From assembly GCA_008360955.1 (NCBI GenBank), contig LUCM01006340.1, positions 75,594-139,593 on the forward strand: a stretch of 64,000 bases of DNA. Reading direction: 5' to 3'. A program made the position numbers and the translations under genes. This stretch comes from Fasciolopsis buskii (Eukaryota > Platyhelminthes > Trematoda > Plagiorchiida > Fasciolidae). Under the pieces are notes generated by a model. That model saw only the letters and a program-made list of their open reading frames with translations, was not told where the DNA came from and ran no database searches. Shown piece by piece: positions 1 to 10,919 of this stretch. Each line of letters starts with the position of its first letter. Within the stretch, counting starts at the first letter, position 1.

Positions 1-138
1 CTTCCAGGCATGATTGGATCTTCGGGTTGAGATAAGCCATCCTGTATAGCTTGTTGGATCATGGAGGCACGCAGGCCGTCACACCACGTCAAAATGTGGT
101 CTCGTTGTGACATGGACCGCAGTTTGGTATGATTCCTT
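1..138 (-). CDS. Possible partial coding exon at window edge
   Basis: Read on the minus strand, this segment stays open for about 46 codons from 138 down to the window edge. It contains the peptide DHILTWCDGLRASMIQQAIQ followed by DGLSQPEDP. An AG at 139-140 could be the 3' splice site, so the exon would enter with one base of a split codon and run off the left end. Amino-acid composition looks protein-like, but I recognise no family, and the acceptor has only a poor pyrimidine tract. A frame this short also occurs by chance in DNA of this composition. The function is unknown, and the neighbouring sequence to the left is needed to judge it. Confidence 0.22.
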
Positions 139-974
139 CTAATTAATGTGCCGGAGGCATTTGAACAAGCGAGACTTGGTGACTGCCCACATCGTAGATG
201 GCTGAGGTTTCTCTGAAATTCTGACCGATGCCTTTAACTCGCAAGTTGGACCCAGAAAGTGTTGGAGTACTGACAGGCATGCGTGCAAAATTAGGCTTGC
301 GCCCTCCCAACACTCCCCTTCAGGTTTTGTTTTGCTATAACTGATTTTGTTGGGCATGTGAAAGGCTTGTAGGTGACCCAACAAACAACGCTGAATTTTC
401 TTTGAAAATAAGAATGAAGAGACCGTAACTGGTTTTGAAGACAGCCGATTGTTTGATATAGTTTTAAAATCTGATATTTCCATTCGCAAGTTAAGTCACA
501 AAACTACTTATAGAGTTTACAAGTAAAATAGGAAGATTGAACGAAATATTTACGAGTCTGACGGGACACTGAATATTCATGCTTCAAACAACATGTTAGT
601 TAGAGTAACTAGCAAAGTTTCAATAGCTTAGAAACCAGACGGCAAAAGATGTATCATGATTCAGATTGTACAAGTAAGGTCGTATACAATCTTATTGGAC
701 CCGAGAACTGAGAATAATGCATGCCTCAAATGAGAACGACCAGTCCCGGTGTAGTGGTAAGATAACTAAAATCTTTTGGTTTCCCTAGAAACGACTTGTA
801 TGTGACTGGATTAAAGGAAGATCCGTTGAGTAATAGGATGACCATTATCTATGTACATTCTCAATTTCATTCGCACGTTACCATTCGTGCATGGACTAAC
901 ATCCCGTCATGCTTGCACTGCATCCATTCAATATTCTTCTTCAGGCCTATTATAAACCACTTTCGCCTTTCCAG

Positions 975-1126
975 GCATCGTTCTCAAAGTGTCATGTATC
1001 TTTCTCCGTGGCTAGAACTTGAACATCAACGATCGCAAAATGTGTGCATGTGTTGTACGGAAATGATGTATTTGGACCCCATGCAACCGATCTTTAAATC
1101 ATTCAGACTCCGGACTTACCACCTCG
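975..1126 (+). CDS. Possible coding exon, unknown protein (exon 1 of model)
   Basis: Preceded by a pyrimidine-rich acceptor (cgcctttccag, AG at 973-974), the segment is open for 50 codons. It is rich in Cys and Met, including the string NVCMCCTEMMYLDPMQPIF, and ends at a GT at 1127. It enters with one base and leaves with one base, and this phase joins the segment at 1172 in frame across a short intron of about 45 nt. Short introns of this kind are known in flatworms. No family is recognised. It lies in the longest uninterrupted frame of the window (796-1314), but that length is close to chance expectation. Confidence 0.25.
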
Positions 1127-1171
1127 GTATAGGAATGGATTGGCATGAGAACGAATCTGGGATTCATCCAG

Positions 1172-1245
1172 CCTATCGAAGATTGTACACATGCTGTTTC
1201 ACGACAAAAATCGCGAGAACAATGCACGTATTTCACTCAGCCACA
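1172..1245 (+). CDS. Possible coding exon, unknown protein (exon 2 of model)
   Basis: An acceptor at 1170-1171 (gggattcatccag) and a consensus-like donor gtgagt at 1246 bound 74 bases. They read in phase with the preceding segment as AYRRLYTCC...FHSAT. The reading could continue through a segment starting after the acceptor cacttccacag near 1346 (TLCLRVIAVGR) to a stop near 1470. That extension needs an intron of only 27 nt and competes with a LINE reading of the same bases, so I do not call it. No domain is recognised. Confidence 0.22.
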
Positions 1246-1405
1246 GTGAGTGTGAAAATGCGGAATTGCGGAAATTCGAAGGGTGAAAAAACTGTAAATG
1301 TACATAACCGATGATTTATAACTGAATCTTCATTACACTTCCACAGACACTCTGCCTGCGCGTGATTGCAGTTGGTCGGGTAAACAGAGCGGCTACTGTT
1401 TTGTA

Positions 1406-1510
1406 GTGCATTACACTTGTGTGTTACGCAACCGGAGAGTTTTGCTCTTGTATGCCTCGACTTTTCCGCTGAAACGCAGTGGCTACCGGTATGAATATCT
1501 GCAAAAGTTG
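1406..1510 (+). mobile_element. Possible RTE-like LINE 3' fragment
   Basis: The plus frame reads VLRNRRVLLLYASTFPLKRS. This resembles the conserved stretch VRSVLLYGSETWPLR near the carboxyl end of RTE-type polyproteins that I recall from flatworms. The match is short, there is no flanking RT domain, and the same bases can be read as the tail of a hypothetical exon chain. It may be a relic or a coincidence. Confidence 0.22.
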
Positions 1511-2840
1511 AATAATACAAACATGTTGATATTTCGCATTCATTTCTCAGATAGATTTGAAAAATTCAGTTCGCTGTGTAGCTCCCCACTGGACAATATT
1601 TCAGGGACACAGACTCATTCATTCTGAAAAGCTTTCAGTCGCGCATATTGCTTATGAGAAATGCACTGTTCCCATCTAGACGTATTCCCGATCAAGGTCA
1701 GCCGTCAGCTTCTTGCGTCTTCCCAGAAAGAATAATATTTAGCTCTTTAAAGGTACGTGAGTTCTTTCTGCCTTTCTGTTTATCGGAAACCACTTTTCCT
1801 AGGGTTCTGATCACCCAACTTGGCGTTTAAGTGGCAAACATTTCAGCACCAGTCGAGATGACATCGTCAGCATGTTGACTTGCACTCACGTGCACTTGCA
1901 GTAACTGAGAGAAAATATCGTTCGGATTTCGATCGGCAGTTACTAGTGGATGACGTAAGTTTTGAAAAAAACTCAACTCATTAAGGGATTTCGTCAACAT
2001 CCTTATCAACAGTAAGAAAAATGCCGTGGGTCTGCAAAAATTCTATGCTTCAAACTGTTACGAAAGGATCGTGGGGATGACATTTTCTCGGGTGTACCGA
2101 TTCATTCGGTTTCGTTCCAGTTTTTTACAACTACTGAACCTTTTGCTAAAGTTCTTTGGTTGATAACGCATGACACCATCTAAGCAAATTAGGAACAGTA
2201 CGAGGAAGAGTAGAAAGCCAGCTGTAAACGAATAAGTTGAAGAAGAGGAAAGATTTCAGGTGCAAGAACTCCACAGACTGCGACACCGTGCCATATCAAT
2301 TATTATCTTCAGATGTCGCATTGGAGACATCTCGTGGATCCCGGTTCTGTAGTCTAACCGCATCTACATGAATTGCTCCACTGGTTAAAATTTTTTATAT
2401 CGTTTCTGATATCATCAGTCGTCCATTTCTACCCGTCCTTCAATCACAACCTGCTTCGAGGAACAGAGGACACCCGTTTTGTGAGCATATGCAAAACATT
2501 TCTGTACCACCTCAATCCATTCGATTTCAGTCCGAGTCACGAAAACTGACACACTGAGTAACCGAAGGAGATTTTCTACCATTTTCTGACAATTTCACAA
2601 AGACAGAGGTATTCTCCTATCCGATGTACGCTCACTCGGCCAGATGCAATTGCCTAGACGACTAAATCCATTTGCCTCAATCATTCTACCCTTTTGAGAA
2701 CGAGGTTCGACTTCGAGTCAGTTCAGTCGTGTAACGGCATCCTGCAATTCGAAGGTGGAAAGTCGTCCCAAACACACTTACACCATTGTTTGATGGTTGA
2801 GAAAAACTGTCAGCTTATTTGGGTATTCATTCTTTATCAG

Positions 2841-2949
2841 TACATCGTCCGTATATTCCAAACCTGGTAGTTTCCTTTATGAGCAAATCACAGTTCTACT
2901 ATTCCCACATGGAGAGAGCTCGATTTCCATGACAATGATAATAGGAAAG
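2841..2949 (+). CDS. Possible coding exon, unknown protein
   Basis: A good acceptor (cattctttatcag, AG at 2839-2840) and a donor gaaag|gtgaaa at 2950 enclose 109 bases. They are open as one base plus 36 codons and include VYSKPGSFLYEQITVLLFPH and end SMTMIIGK. It leaves in phase 0. The next segment, 2987-3047, begins in phase 0 after another pyrimidine-rich acceptor, giving an intron of 37 nt. The sequence has alternating hydrophobic residues suggestive of beta structure, but I recognise no family. The first exon, stop codon and promoter of such a gene are not identified. Confidence 0.27.
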
Positions 2950-2986
2950 GTGAAAAGTGAAAAAACCTTACGAACGCTATTTCTAG

Positions 2987-3047
2987 TGGTGGACTTGTGT
3001 GGAAGATTGCTGTATGACCGTTCGACCACAGATGTTGGATAATCGAG
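2987..3047 (+). CDS. Possible coding exon, unknown protein (follows 2841-2949)
   Basis: The segment follows the acceptor cgctatttctag and is open for 20 codons plus one base (WWTCVEDCCMTVRPQMLDNR), ending at the donor gag|gtgaat at 3048. Phase with the upstream segment is consistent across a 37-nt intron. Two Cys pairs stand out. No continuing exon was found with a convincing acceptor, so the gene is incomplete, and chance remains a serious alternative. Confidence 0.22.
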
Positions 3048-3049
3048 GT

Positions 3050-5480
3050 GAATCTTTCTGAACGATCAACTGATTCGAACGGTGCGTTCAAACCAAGAAG
3101 AATATGGTTTGCTGCTGTGATGTCTATGTTTAACAATTTGTTGGGAAAACAGATATTTAGTTAATACTACCCATGCAGGGTCAGAAACCGATTCGATTCC
3201 AGCGCGTGCATCTTTCGTAGGTACTAGATGTTTGGTGATCGCAGATGCCCGAGACTAGTTTGAATGTGATGTATATTCTCCCAATTGGTTGAAATTGAGC
3301 TGAACCTCGAATTAAAACGGTGCATTGAAAATGTCACAGACACCCACCTCTCGGAGATAGTTTATAGGAACCTTTTGACCAACGTCGATACTTTTGGTTA
3401 TGTAGTGATGAATAGCCTATCCCAGCTCATCTGACTGCCATTGGTTTTATGGTCATCTTTTGAGCGGATCCTATGAAGCCATAGTAGGTTTGATGTGCGA
3501 CAACACCGGTTATGCTGATTAACTGACTTTTATCGCTTCTACTTCATTCGGATCAGTTCGATGATGTTGTCTTCACTACAACTGGAACTAATTGGACGAA
3601 CCGTAAACAACGACAGTCTGGTTGTTTTCAGAATTTGCTCTCGGAATCCGGTGCCATTTGTCGAATTGCAGTTTGTACTGGCTTGGCCATCAACTTGTTG
3701 GAAATCAAACCCTTGAGTCAGGGTGAGAATGACATCCTTCCACAGATTTACTGCTGCACTACACGTTTACATGGAAATACTTCCGGCTCGCTTAAGGCCA
3801 ACCATTAGGTCATCCGCACTCATCGATGACTTGTTTGATACCATGATCTTCACATTGCACGTGTTTTCAACGGTTAAAAAGTATGTTTTATCTAAACTAA
3901 CAGTGAATTAGGATTCACGGATCGAGGATTTATTCAAACAAATTGAATTTGGTTTTTGGGAAGGGATATAGCACAATACACAACGGCTTATACTGATAAC
4001 ATTTTGAATGATGTAATGAGATGAGTGATTTCGAACAAACTCGCAGGTTAGTTGATTTTTCCTTTTCGCGGAAGAATTTGCTCCCGTGAAATATGATATT
4101 TTGCAAATGAAGACTACTTTGTGCGCTTTCGATGTGATTTATTCACTAATGGGTCAACCGTTCAGCCAAAACTGCTCATAAAATCACCGCGTTCAGAATT
4201 CCCATGGAAAAAAAATGTTTGTCCACCAATTTGTTGCCCATATAAGTGGTAGCCATACGGCAACATGTTTCATGGCATTTCTCATTGTCACCCGGGAACT
4301 ATTTGCTAGCCACCGGGATTCATGTCCAAACAAATAAACTGCCGTGTCATCAAATCCTGGTTACGTGCTGTCTGCTAATACATCAAACGGCAATACACGG
4401 ACGGATGCTCGGTACACCTTACATCTAGGGAAGCCCAAATGCGCCCAAAGAAAGATAGGTTGTGTTTTAGTCCTGGATGAACGTGATTTTAAGTAGCCAA
4501 TTTGTTGACATCTTCTAACACTTTTGATACGGATCCGAAAACTGGTCCAGTATTTGTGACGTTTCCTTTCTCGCATACGGGAGTCCTTCTGACCTTGACA
4601 AGTTAAAGTCACGTTGTGCCCGTGCTGAATTTGTGAATCGTGTGAGAAGAACCTGCGTATTTTGTTGTTATACCGATTGACAAGAATTTTTACTAAAATC
4701 CGGTGCTCAAATGTTTGGAGCCATGTAAAATGCCTTGTAATCATCTAGCAAGCGAATCACGGGAGTTGGGCTTGATTTTGCGATCTCGTCCTTGTTTCAA
4801 CTAGCACTGGTTCTCTTAGCTGGAAATTTCGTTCGGTTTTCAAATTATGCAATGAAAATTCAATGAATAATTCAAATCTAATAATAGTTTAACCAACCCT
4901 CAGATAAAGTATGATAAATGCTTTTTGGAAATGGCGACTGAAAAAAATGATAAATTGTAATAGCATTCAAATTTTTGCTTAGCATTGCTTTGTCATCAAG
5001 CGGTCCGTAGCCTAGCTTCATTTAGTCTCATTTTCAGCATGTTCTGCAATCTATTGAGAATAAGTTTTATTGTGGAATGCAAAATTTCGTTCAAGTCCCG
5101 TACTCGCCACCGATCTGGTGCCATTAGCTCCGGTTATCCCGTTTGTATCCTCACATTCTGTTATCGACTATCATCATGGCTATTGTGTGACTGAAATCAG
5201 GATATGACCAATGGCCACTCGAGAAAATCGAAACTCGGGAGAGTTCATGCCGAACCCAATGGACAGAATCATGACATCCAAATGATCCCAGGACAACGGT
5301 AGAAAACAAACAGGTTATTTAATTCATTTCAAACAGGGTCAGTATGAATTACATTCAGGGTGACTTTAACTACGGTGGCAACCCGTGTACACGTTTCGAT
5401 TCCAAAAAATCTTCACCCGTCCCCAAGTGCCCAATTTTGGGTCACTTCGGATGACGGGCATGCGCAAAATAGTTTCAACA
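3050..5480. other. No supported feature
   Basis: Both strands were read. I see only short open frames with no convincing splice structure, no tRNA-like promoter boxes in pairs, and no resemblance to the repeat families found elsewhere in the window. A B-box-like string near 3195 and another near 5395 lack a matching A-box. Confidence 0.5.
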
Positions 5481-5482
5481 TT

Positions 5483-5610
5483 CAACATACTACTGGAAAT
5501 CATAAAAGCATTGTACACCTGATTCATATTTGTTGGGAATCATTCGGTTTGCATATCCACCGCGCCCGAACTGGAAAGCGAACCTGGATCGAATGATTTT
5601 GTTTCGCATT
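5483..5610 (-). repeat. S1 tRNA-like SINE copy, degenerate
   Basis: On the minus strand this is a decayed S1 copy. It has the B-box region (ccaggttcgctttccagttcgggcg in the consensus order), then the link ggatatgca and the first part of the tail. The sequence is clearly alignable with the copies near 5.8, 9.8 and 30.2 kb. The A-box end is eroded near 5600. It lies about 120 bases from a plus-strand copy, so the two form an inverted pair. Confidence 0.6.
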
Positions 5611-5727
5611 TCTTCGTCGTTAATCTGTCGGGAGTATTCTCAATGGCATATCGAATGTCGTTAATAAATGGTACAGCGCCCATACCCGTGAATGGGTGCA
5701 CTAATTAGACAACTCCCAATTCATTCT

Positions 5728-5912
5728 CACCGGAATTAGTCCAATTGGCCAAGGCTTCCCAGACAAAATCGTTCGTTCCAGGTTCGCGTTCCATTTCGGG
5801 CCTCGTGCATATGCACAGCGAATGATTCCAAACAAAGATGAAATATCTGCACAGCGCTTCCACGGTTTTCGAAGGCAAGTTGGATGTTGACACTGCGTGA
5901 CGAATTATTCGA
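5728..5912 (+). repeat. S1 tRNA-like SINE copy
   Basis: This is a nearly full-length S1 copy in plus orientation. An A-box-like stretch (ccaattggccaagg) is followed by the B-box stretch aggttcgcgttcc, then the motif tcgggc, catatgcac, and a tail with gatgaaatatctgcacagcg and tgacgaattatt. The same order is seen at 30.2 kb on the other strand. The tRNA-like head implies an internal RNA polymerase III promoter, which is a general property of tRNA-derived SINEs. It is diverged from the 9.8 and 30.2 kb copies, hence older. Confidence 0.62.
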
Positions 5913-8900
5913 AAAGGTATGAAAACCCTTGACTGTTCGTGAGACGCCCCTTACCAGTTGGTCGACTAGTGCTCCTACCATCGACTCGTCAAAGCTTTTG
6001 TTAAGAAATTTTGCAAATTCTGAAAATTTGAACAGTTTCTCCCGAGCGTAATTTTTCTTTCTCAGTAGTCTCACACGTTTTCAAGAAGGGCCGCGTCCGA
6101 GGACCTAGGTGGCAACGACAGATAGCCTGTCTCGTGAGTGTTCCTTCAACAGCTCTTGCTCGCCGTAAGACTTGGGTTCCCGTGGTAATTTTGAGTGCTA
6201 AATCTAACTTCCATCGTAGTGGTTTCATTTTGACGTCTGCTGCTCGTAAAAGACACACCCCATTGTTGTTGCACTGCGATCTCAGCTCGTCAAACTCCTT
6301 GTTCGATCTTCTATATCCCGCCAATGAAATGAGCGGATTTTTCTATTGGTTGTATTCAATCATCGCGGATGATATTCGTTTTTTAAAATGGTGATAAATG
6401 AAAAGCGATACTGAGGCTGCATATCACCATTCAGTTAAAAAAAGACGGATGAACATGTGGCGAAGTGAATGCCAACGATTTCATATAAACCTTATAATTT
6501 GTCCCAAAACCAAAGTGGAATGGTGCGAATGTAGCATTTACGGGGATGAAACAAAATCGGTCTACCCGAGCGAGTTCACGCAACAGCTTCTAATGCTGTG
6601 GCGAGCTTGCCACTATCAGATGACCAGAGGCACGGGTGCTGCTTGCGAGCACATCTTGGAACATTCACGGGAATCCAGAGCCTTTACAAAGAGAGCATCA
6701 TTTGGCCCCAATTGTCGACAGATGTCTCACTATGCATTTGGGAAAATCAATTGCGATTAGGTATAGTGTCCCTACTTTTTAACTGCATGGCTTTTGATGT
6801 TTTGGTGCGTTGTTTTCAAGTCAAATCTAGTCAAATAAATGCTTCCTATACTACGAACGACAGATGTTCAGCTTTTTCGTCCCAATGACAAGAATATCTG
6901 CAGAACAGAACGATGGTTCGCACAACGAGCCACTAAACGGACACCAAATTAGATCTCACTATTCGAATGCCCAGGGGGAACTGTGACAAATTAACCGCGT
7001 ATCTTTTGTCTTGTCAAAAGCGTCATGGCGGTAATCCGGCTCAATCGTTCCGATTGGAAATTTGCAGCCAACATTCGAAGCTGACAGCGTTGAATGCGGT
7101 TCCGGTGCTCGAGTCAAAAATGTCTCCCAAATTTTTTGTATACCTAAATGAAAATTGCAAATTGTCCATCGTGATGACATTCGCATTCATGTTTACTACG
7201 TTTTGATTGTGTTTTCAACTGATTATTTTATTTAGGAGTGCAGTTTGAAAAATTCGCACCGATACTAGACACAGCAGATCGGTAGACAGGCCACGCGTTA
7301 ATCATGCCATTGACTTTCTGATCCGGTCGGCGACGTGTGTCCTGAACATAACTGTCTGTGAAATACCCGCGTCTAGGATCCTCGAGGATTCGTCTCAACC
7401 TCTGCATGATCATCACTCAAATTATCAACCCGAACCACGAAGTAGATCTTTACTTCGAGTAATACCCTTCTGAAGTAGTCTGCAGAGAACCCTACTATGC
7501 TTTGTCTCGGTTGAAAAAATATCCGACCGAAGTCGACCCACGACCCAACCTATTCTAATTCCAACTGACTTAATGTTACCATTGTATCTCGATCAATGAC
7601 ATTTTTAATTCAAATTTTACTGCTGCTGAAAAGCGACCTCGTGTTTGACACAGTTCAACGACACAGTATGTATATGAACGATCACACGCGTTAGTCTCGC
7701 TACTTAGTAAATCAATTGATTAATTAATTGCTCACCCACTCAATCAATCAATTAGTCAATCACATTTAGTTCACTGGATTTAAGGCACGTTTCCTGGAAT
7801 CCCTAAAAATCGCCAACAGGAAAGGTAATCTTCCATGTCTACCGATATCAAACAATGCAAAACTAGCAACGCATTAACACCTCGGGTATAAATCACCTAC
7901 CCTTTGTATGATCATAAAGAGAAGCGTAAATCGCACGTTTTCCTTTCTCCAATCGACTGTTTCATTCAACTGACCTTGATCAGCCACTGTGTGGAATAAC
8001 AAATTCGTGGAACATTTCGCACATTTCCGATTCAACATTTTTTCTCCTTTATTTCGGAAAGGATTTAGGGTATAGGATTTCGATATTGCTCTTCTCATAT
8101 TGTCATTACAATCATGTAAATGTGCGTACATGTGCAATTCGAGAATATTTGATTAGTGAAGAAATAGACGGTGCAAAACTCAAATTTCTTCGGCCGCTTT
8201 CAGGTCGATCTTCCCTCCCGGTTGGGGAACATGCCTCAACCAATGAACACTCGTGGCTGGGTATTCCATGAGTCAGTTAAACGAACGACACAACATGACA
8301 TAGTCCCGAAACTCCTATCGCGTTCACAAATGTCTAGAAATTAGTCGGATTTGTTTGTGGTATGTAGATTCTATTTTGGTTTGCCGCCGCGGCCTTGATT
8401 ACTAAGCCCAAATAGAACAACCGCACGTGATGATTAGTGTTCATGAAAATGGTGACAGATTGTGTTACCTATTCATATCCGTTTCCTTTTACAATTCAAA
8501 TATTCTAGAATTTGTAAACAATGCACGAATTTTGAGCTAAAAAATATATGCCATAACATGACCTTGTTCGTAATACTCGCGATTGTCCCTAAGCCTTGAT
8601 AATGGGGATTGCATATTCACGTGGACGTGAGTGTATCGAACTAACCGAACCGTGCGATATCAATCGATTTTTTATCTCACATCACCCGTGTACAGTTTTA
8701 CGATCGTTTTATGGAGCGCACGGTAATTTTCGGAAAACTTGTGTCACAACGTGTGGGCAATAAAATTCCAGCCTGTCTCGTTGATTCCTCACTCGGCATA
8801 CAGGATGGCTTTGAGATAAACGAACAAAATCCCGCGAAAACCGAATGATATCCATGAATCAAAAAAAAATACTGGTATGAACACAGTGCATGGTTTCATG

Positions 8901-9778
8901 TGAGAAGATAATAGGAAAATGTGACTTTTTCCTGTCATATGAAATGCCCCGACCGTGTTTTATTACATCCGAGTATCTAAAAACATTTGCTTGTGTCTAG
9001 TCGAGATTGGCCGAAAGACGAATCAGTACCTAAAATCCGGTCAAATAAAATCGACTTTCACTAACCCCCACTCATGTTCAATCCGTTCGAAATGATGTTC
9101 TGGCCGTTGGTAGACGAATCTGAGCCCGAGACTTTCGGGCTGAAACGCCAGGTGGATAAGGATTGAACATCTGGTTGCCTGGTTATTCGTCATTCGAGGA
9201 AAGTTTGTTGGCTGTATGGATCAATCCAGTCCATCAAACATGATTAAACACTCAAGTTTCTTTATCCATTTAATGATCCGCTCAATAAAAGGCTCTCTTT
9301 TGCCGTTTACCAATGGGGTTGCAGAATATGTCATACAGATATACCGGATTATCTTCTATGCTTCTTTGTTATGACGCGAATAAATATCTAATGTTTCATC
9401 AAAGTACTGATTACACGCTGCCACGGTATTAACCGTTAGGAATAAGTTGCATTCGACATGAGAAGCAGTGCTCGCGTCTCCCAATTCCTAACTACCTAAT
9501 CCGATGCCTTCCCCAGTAGGTTCAACATGGAGTTGGAACGAGAACGGAATCCTCTGATTCATTCTCACAGAGTAGATTTTTCACTGGTGTCAGGGCACAT
9601 CACGATTCTCAAAGACATTAAACTGGAAGAATACATTTCAATCAGAAGTATCAAATTTTGGAAACTTATCATATCATCAGTGATGTGATTTAGAGGAAAT
9701 TCATCCCACCGAGAGGAATAAATAAGTTAGTGCGTGGATTTTCGACCAAGCATCATCAAACACAAATGAACTGCTAGT
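5913..9778. other. No supported feature
   Basis: There are open frames of 60-120 codons on both strands near 6.0-7.4 kb (for example 6398-6760 plus and 6001-6324 minus), but none has good splice signals or a recognisable motif. A tract near 7715-7765 is a loose repeat of ATTAATT/CAATCA words. Nothing else stands out. Confidence 0.5.
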
Positions 9779-9880
9779 AATCATCAGCAGTGCATATCCA
9801 CCACGCCCGAACTGGGACGCGAACCCGAACAAGGACGAACGATTCTGAGTCGAACACCTTAGCCATTACGCTACCGGGCA
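9779..9880 (-). repeat. S1 SINE head, 96% identical to 30.3 kb copy
   Basis: This 102-base tRNA-like head lies on the minus strand and differs at only four positions by eye from 30258-30359. On the minus strand it begins tgcccggtagcgtaatggc, with A-box tagcgtaatggctaagg and B-box ggttcgcgtccc, spaced as in a tRNA. Such high identity suggests recent spread. The tail expected next to it on the same strand is replaced by a tail in the opposite orientation just beyond its 5' end. Confidence 0.75.
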
Positions 9881-9894
9881 AGTTCTGGACGGTA

Positions 9895-9990
9895 TGTTGA
9901 ACTCCAAGGATGAAACAGCTGTACAGTGCTTTTATGGTTTCCTTATGGTGAGTTGGGCGATGATATCACATGGCGAATTATTTTATGAAA
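9895..9990 (+). repeat. S1 SINE tail in inverted position
   Basis: The bases gatgaaacagctgtacagtg, then gcttttatggtttccttatg and gcgaattatt, match the tail of the S1 copy at 30.2 kb, but on the plus strand. The adjacent head at 9779-9880 is on the minus strand. Head and tail therefore sit back to back, either from two insertions, one truncated, or from a local inversion. Confidence 0.6.
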
Positions 9991-10185
9991 CATTCAATCT
10001 TCTACAACTAATATGCATAAATGAATTGCATTGCAAATAATATAAAAGCACACGCCCGAGCTAAAATAACAATTTAGAAACGGCAGATACGCACCAAGCA
10101 ACAGCACACGGCAATTTGTTTGTCCTATGCTCACATTCAAGCACTCACACACTAACCGTGGTTCGCCAACACGAGTATCAACTTT

Positions 10186-10416
10186 NNNNNNNNNNNNNNN
10201 NNNNNNNNNNNNNNNNNNNNNNNNNNNNNNNNNNNNNNNNNNNNNNNNNNNNNNNNNNNNNNNNNNNNNNNNNNNNNNNNNNNNNNNNNNNNNNNNNNNN
10301 NNNNNNNNNNNNNNNNNNNNNNNNNNNNNNNNNNNNNNNNNNNNNNNNNNNNNNNNNNNNNNNNNNNNNNNNNNNNNNNNNNNNNNNNNNNNNNNNNNNN
10401 NNNNNNNNNNNNNNNN
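10186..10416. other. Assembly gap (231 N)
   Basis: An uninterrupted run of 231 N. The right edge enters directly into an S3 repeat copy, and an (AT)n microsatellite follows 210 bases later, so repeat content probably caused the gap. By comparison with 54675-54822 and 14757-14884, part of the missing bases is likely the rest of that S3 copy. Confidence 0.95.
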
Positions 10417-10620
10417 TCACAGTTGTGGTTCTTCTGTGGACTCTTTGATGAAGAGCTCCTATGCACACTCCTGATGCTATAGATTCGATCCTGGTGAGAA
10501 ATATCAATTAGGAGTGTAGAAGTGTGCGGAAGTTTGGACAAGAGAGCACCAGGTGCGCATACCTGACGAGCGACAATAACCGCGAAACCGTTCGTGTGCT
10601 CCCGGGCAATTTTTTTTCAC
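10417..10620 (+). repeat. S3 dispersed repeat copy, cut by gap
   Basis: This stretch is closely similar to 54886-55030 on the plus strand (gacaagagagcacc, gcatacctgacgagcgacaa, gtgctcccgggc). Its first 80 bases match the reverse complement of 54675-54755. It is therefore a fuller S3 copy than the one at 54.9 kb and shows how the two 54 kb pieces join. It is followed immediately by (AT)n. No tRNA-like boxes and no coding motif are seen. Confidence 0.65.
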
Positions 10621-10626
10621 TCCAGA

Positions 10627-10629
<3 letters not shown>

Positions 10630-10682
<53 letters not shown>
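10630..10682. repeat. (TA)n microsatellite
   Basis: A pure 53-base TA dinucleotide tract directly downstream of the S3 copy. The Ile-Tyr repeats read through it in both directions are artefacts of the tract and not protein. Confidence 0.97.
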
Positions 10683-10684
<2 letters not shown>

Positions 10685-10919
10685 CCGTTCGTCTTGACAC
10701 AGGGTGGTTCCGTACACGTACATGGGCACACGATGATGTGCTATTGTTAGTTCAAATAACAGTTCGAAATTCGATCGATAATAAACATGGGTGCAGGCCA
10801 ACAATACGTACCGGGATCACAATCTTGCTGCTACAGGCGCCGGAAAGACCGCAGAAACTGGCTGCAGGTGACTGTAGTTCGGTACGTGGTGGAGGATTTA
10901 ATCCCCAGTGAATAATATA

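Noticed and set aside
796..1314. Longest uninterrupted frame (172 codons) as a single-exon gene
   Set aside because: Its length is near the chance maximum for this composition; internal splice signals suggest at most parts of it are exonic.
1827..2009. Minus-strand frame slightly resembling the endonuclease of RTE elements
   Set aside because: The only likeness is a loose match to the DIVIVAGD motif; no second motif is present.
10594..10911. Open frames rich in Ile-Tyr repeats on both strands
   Set aside because: They are translations of the (TA)n tract and appear in all frames.
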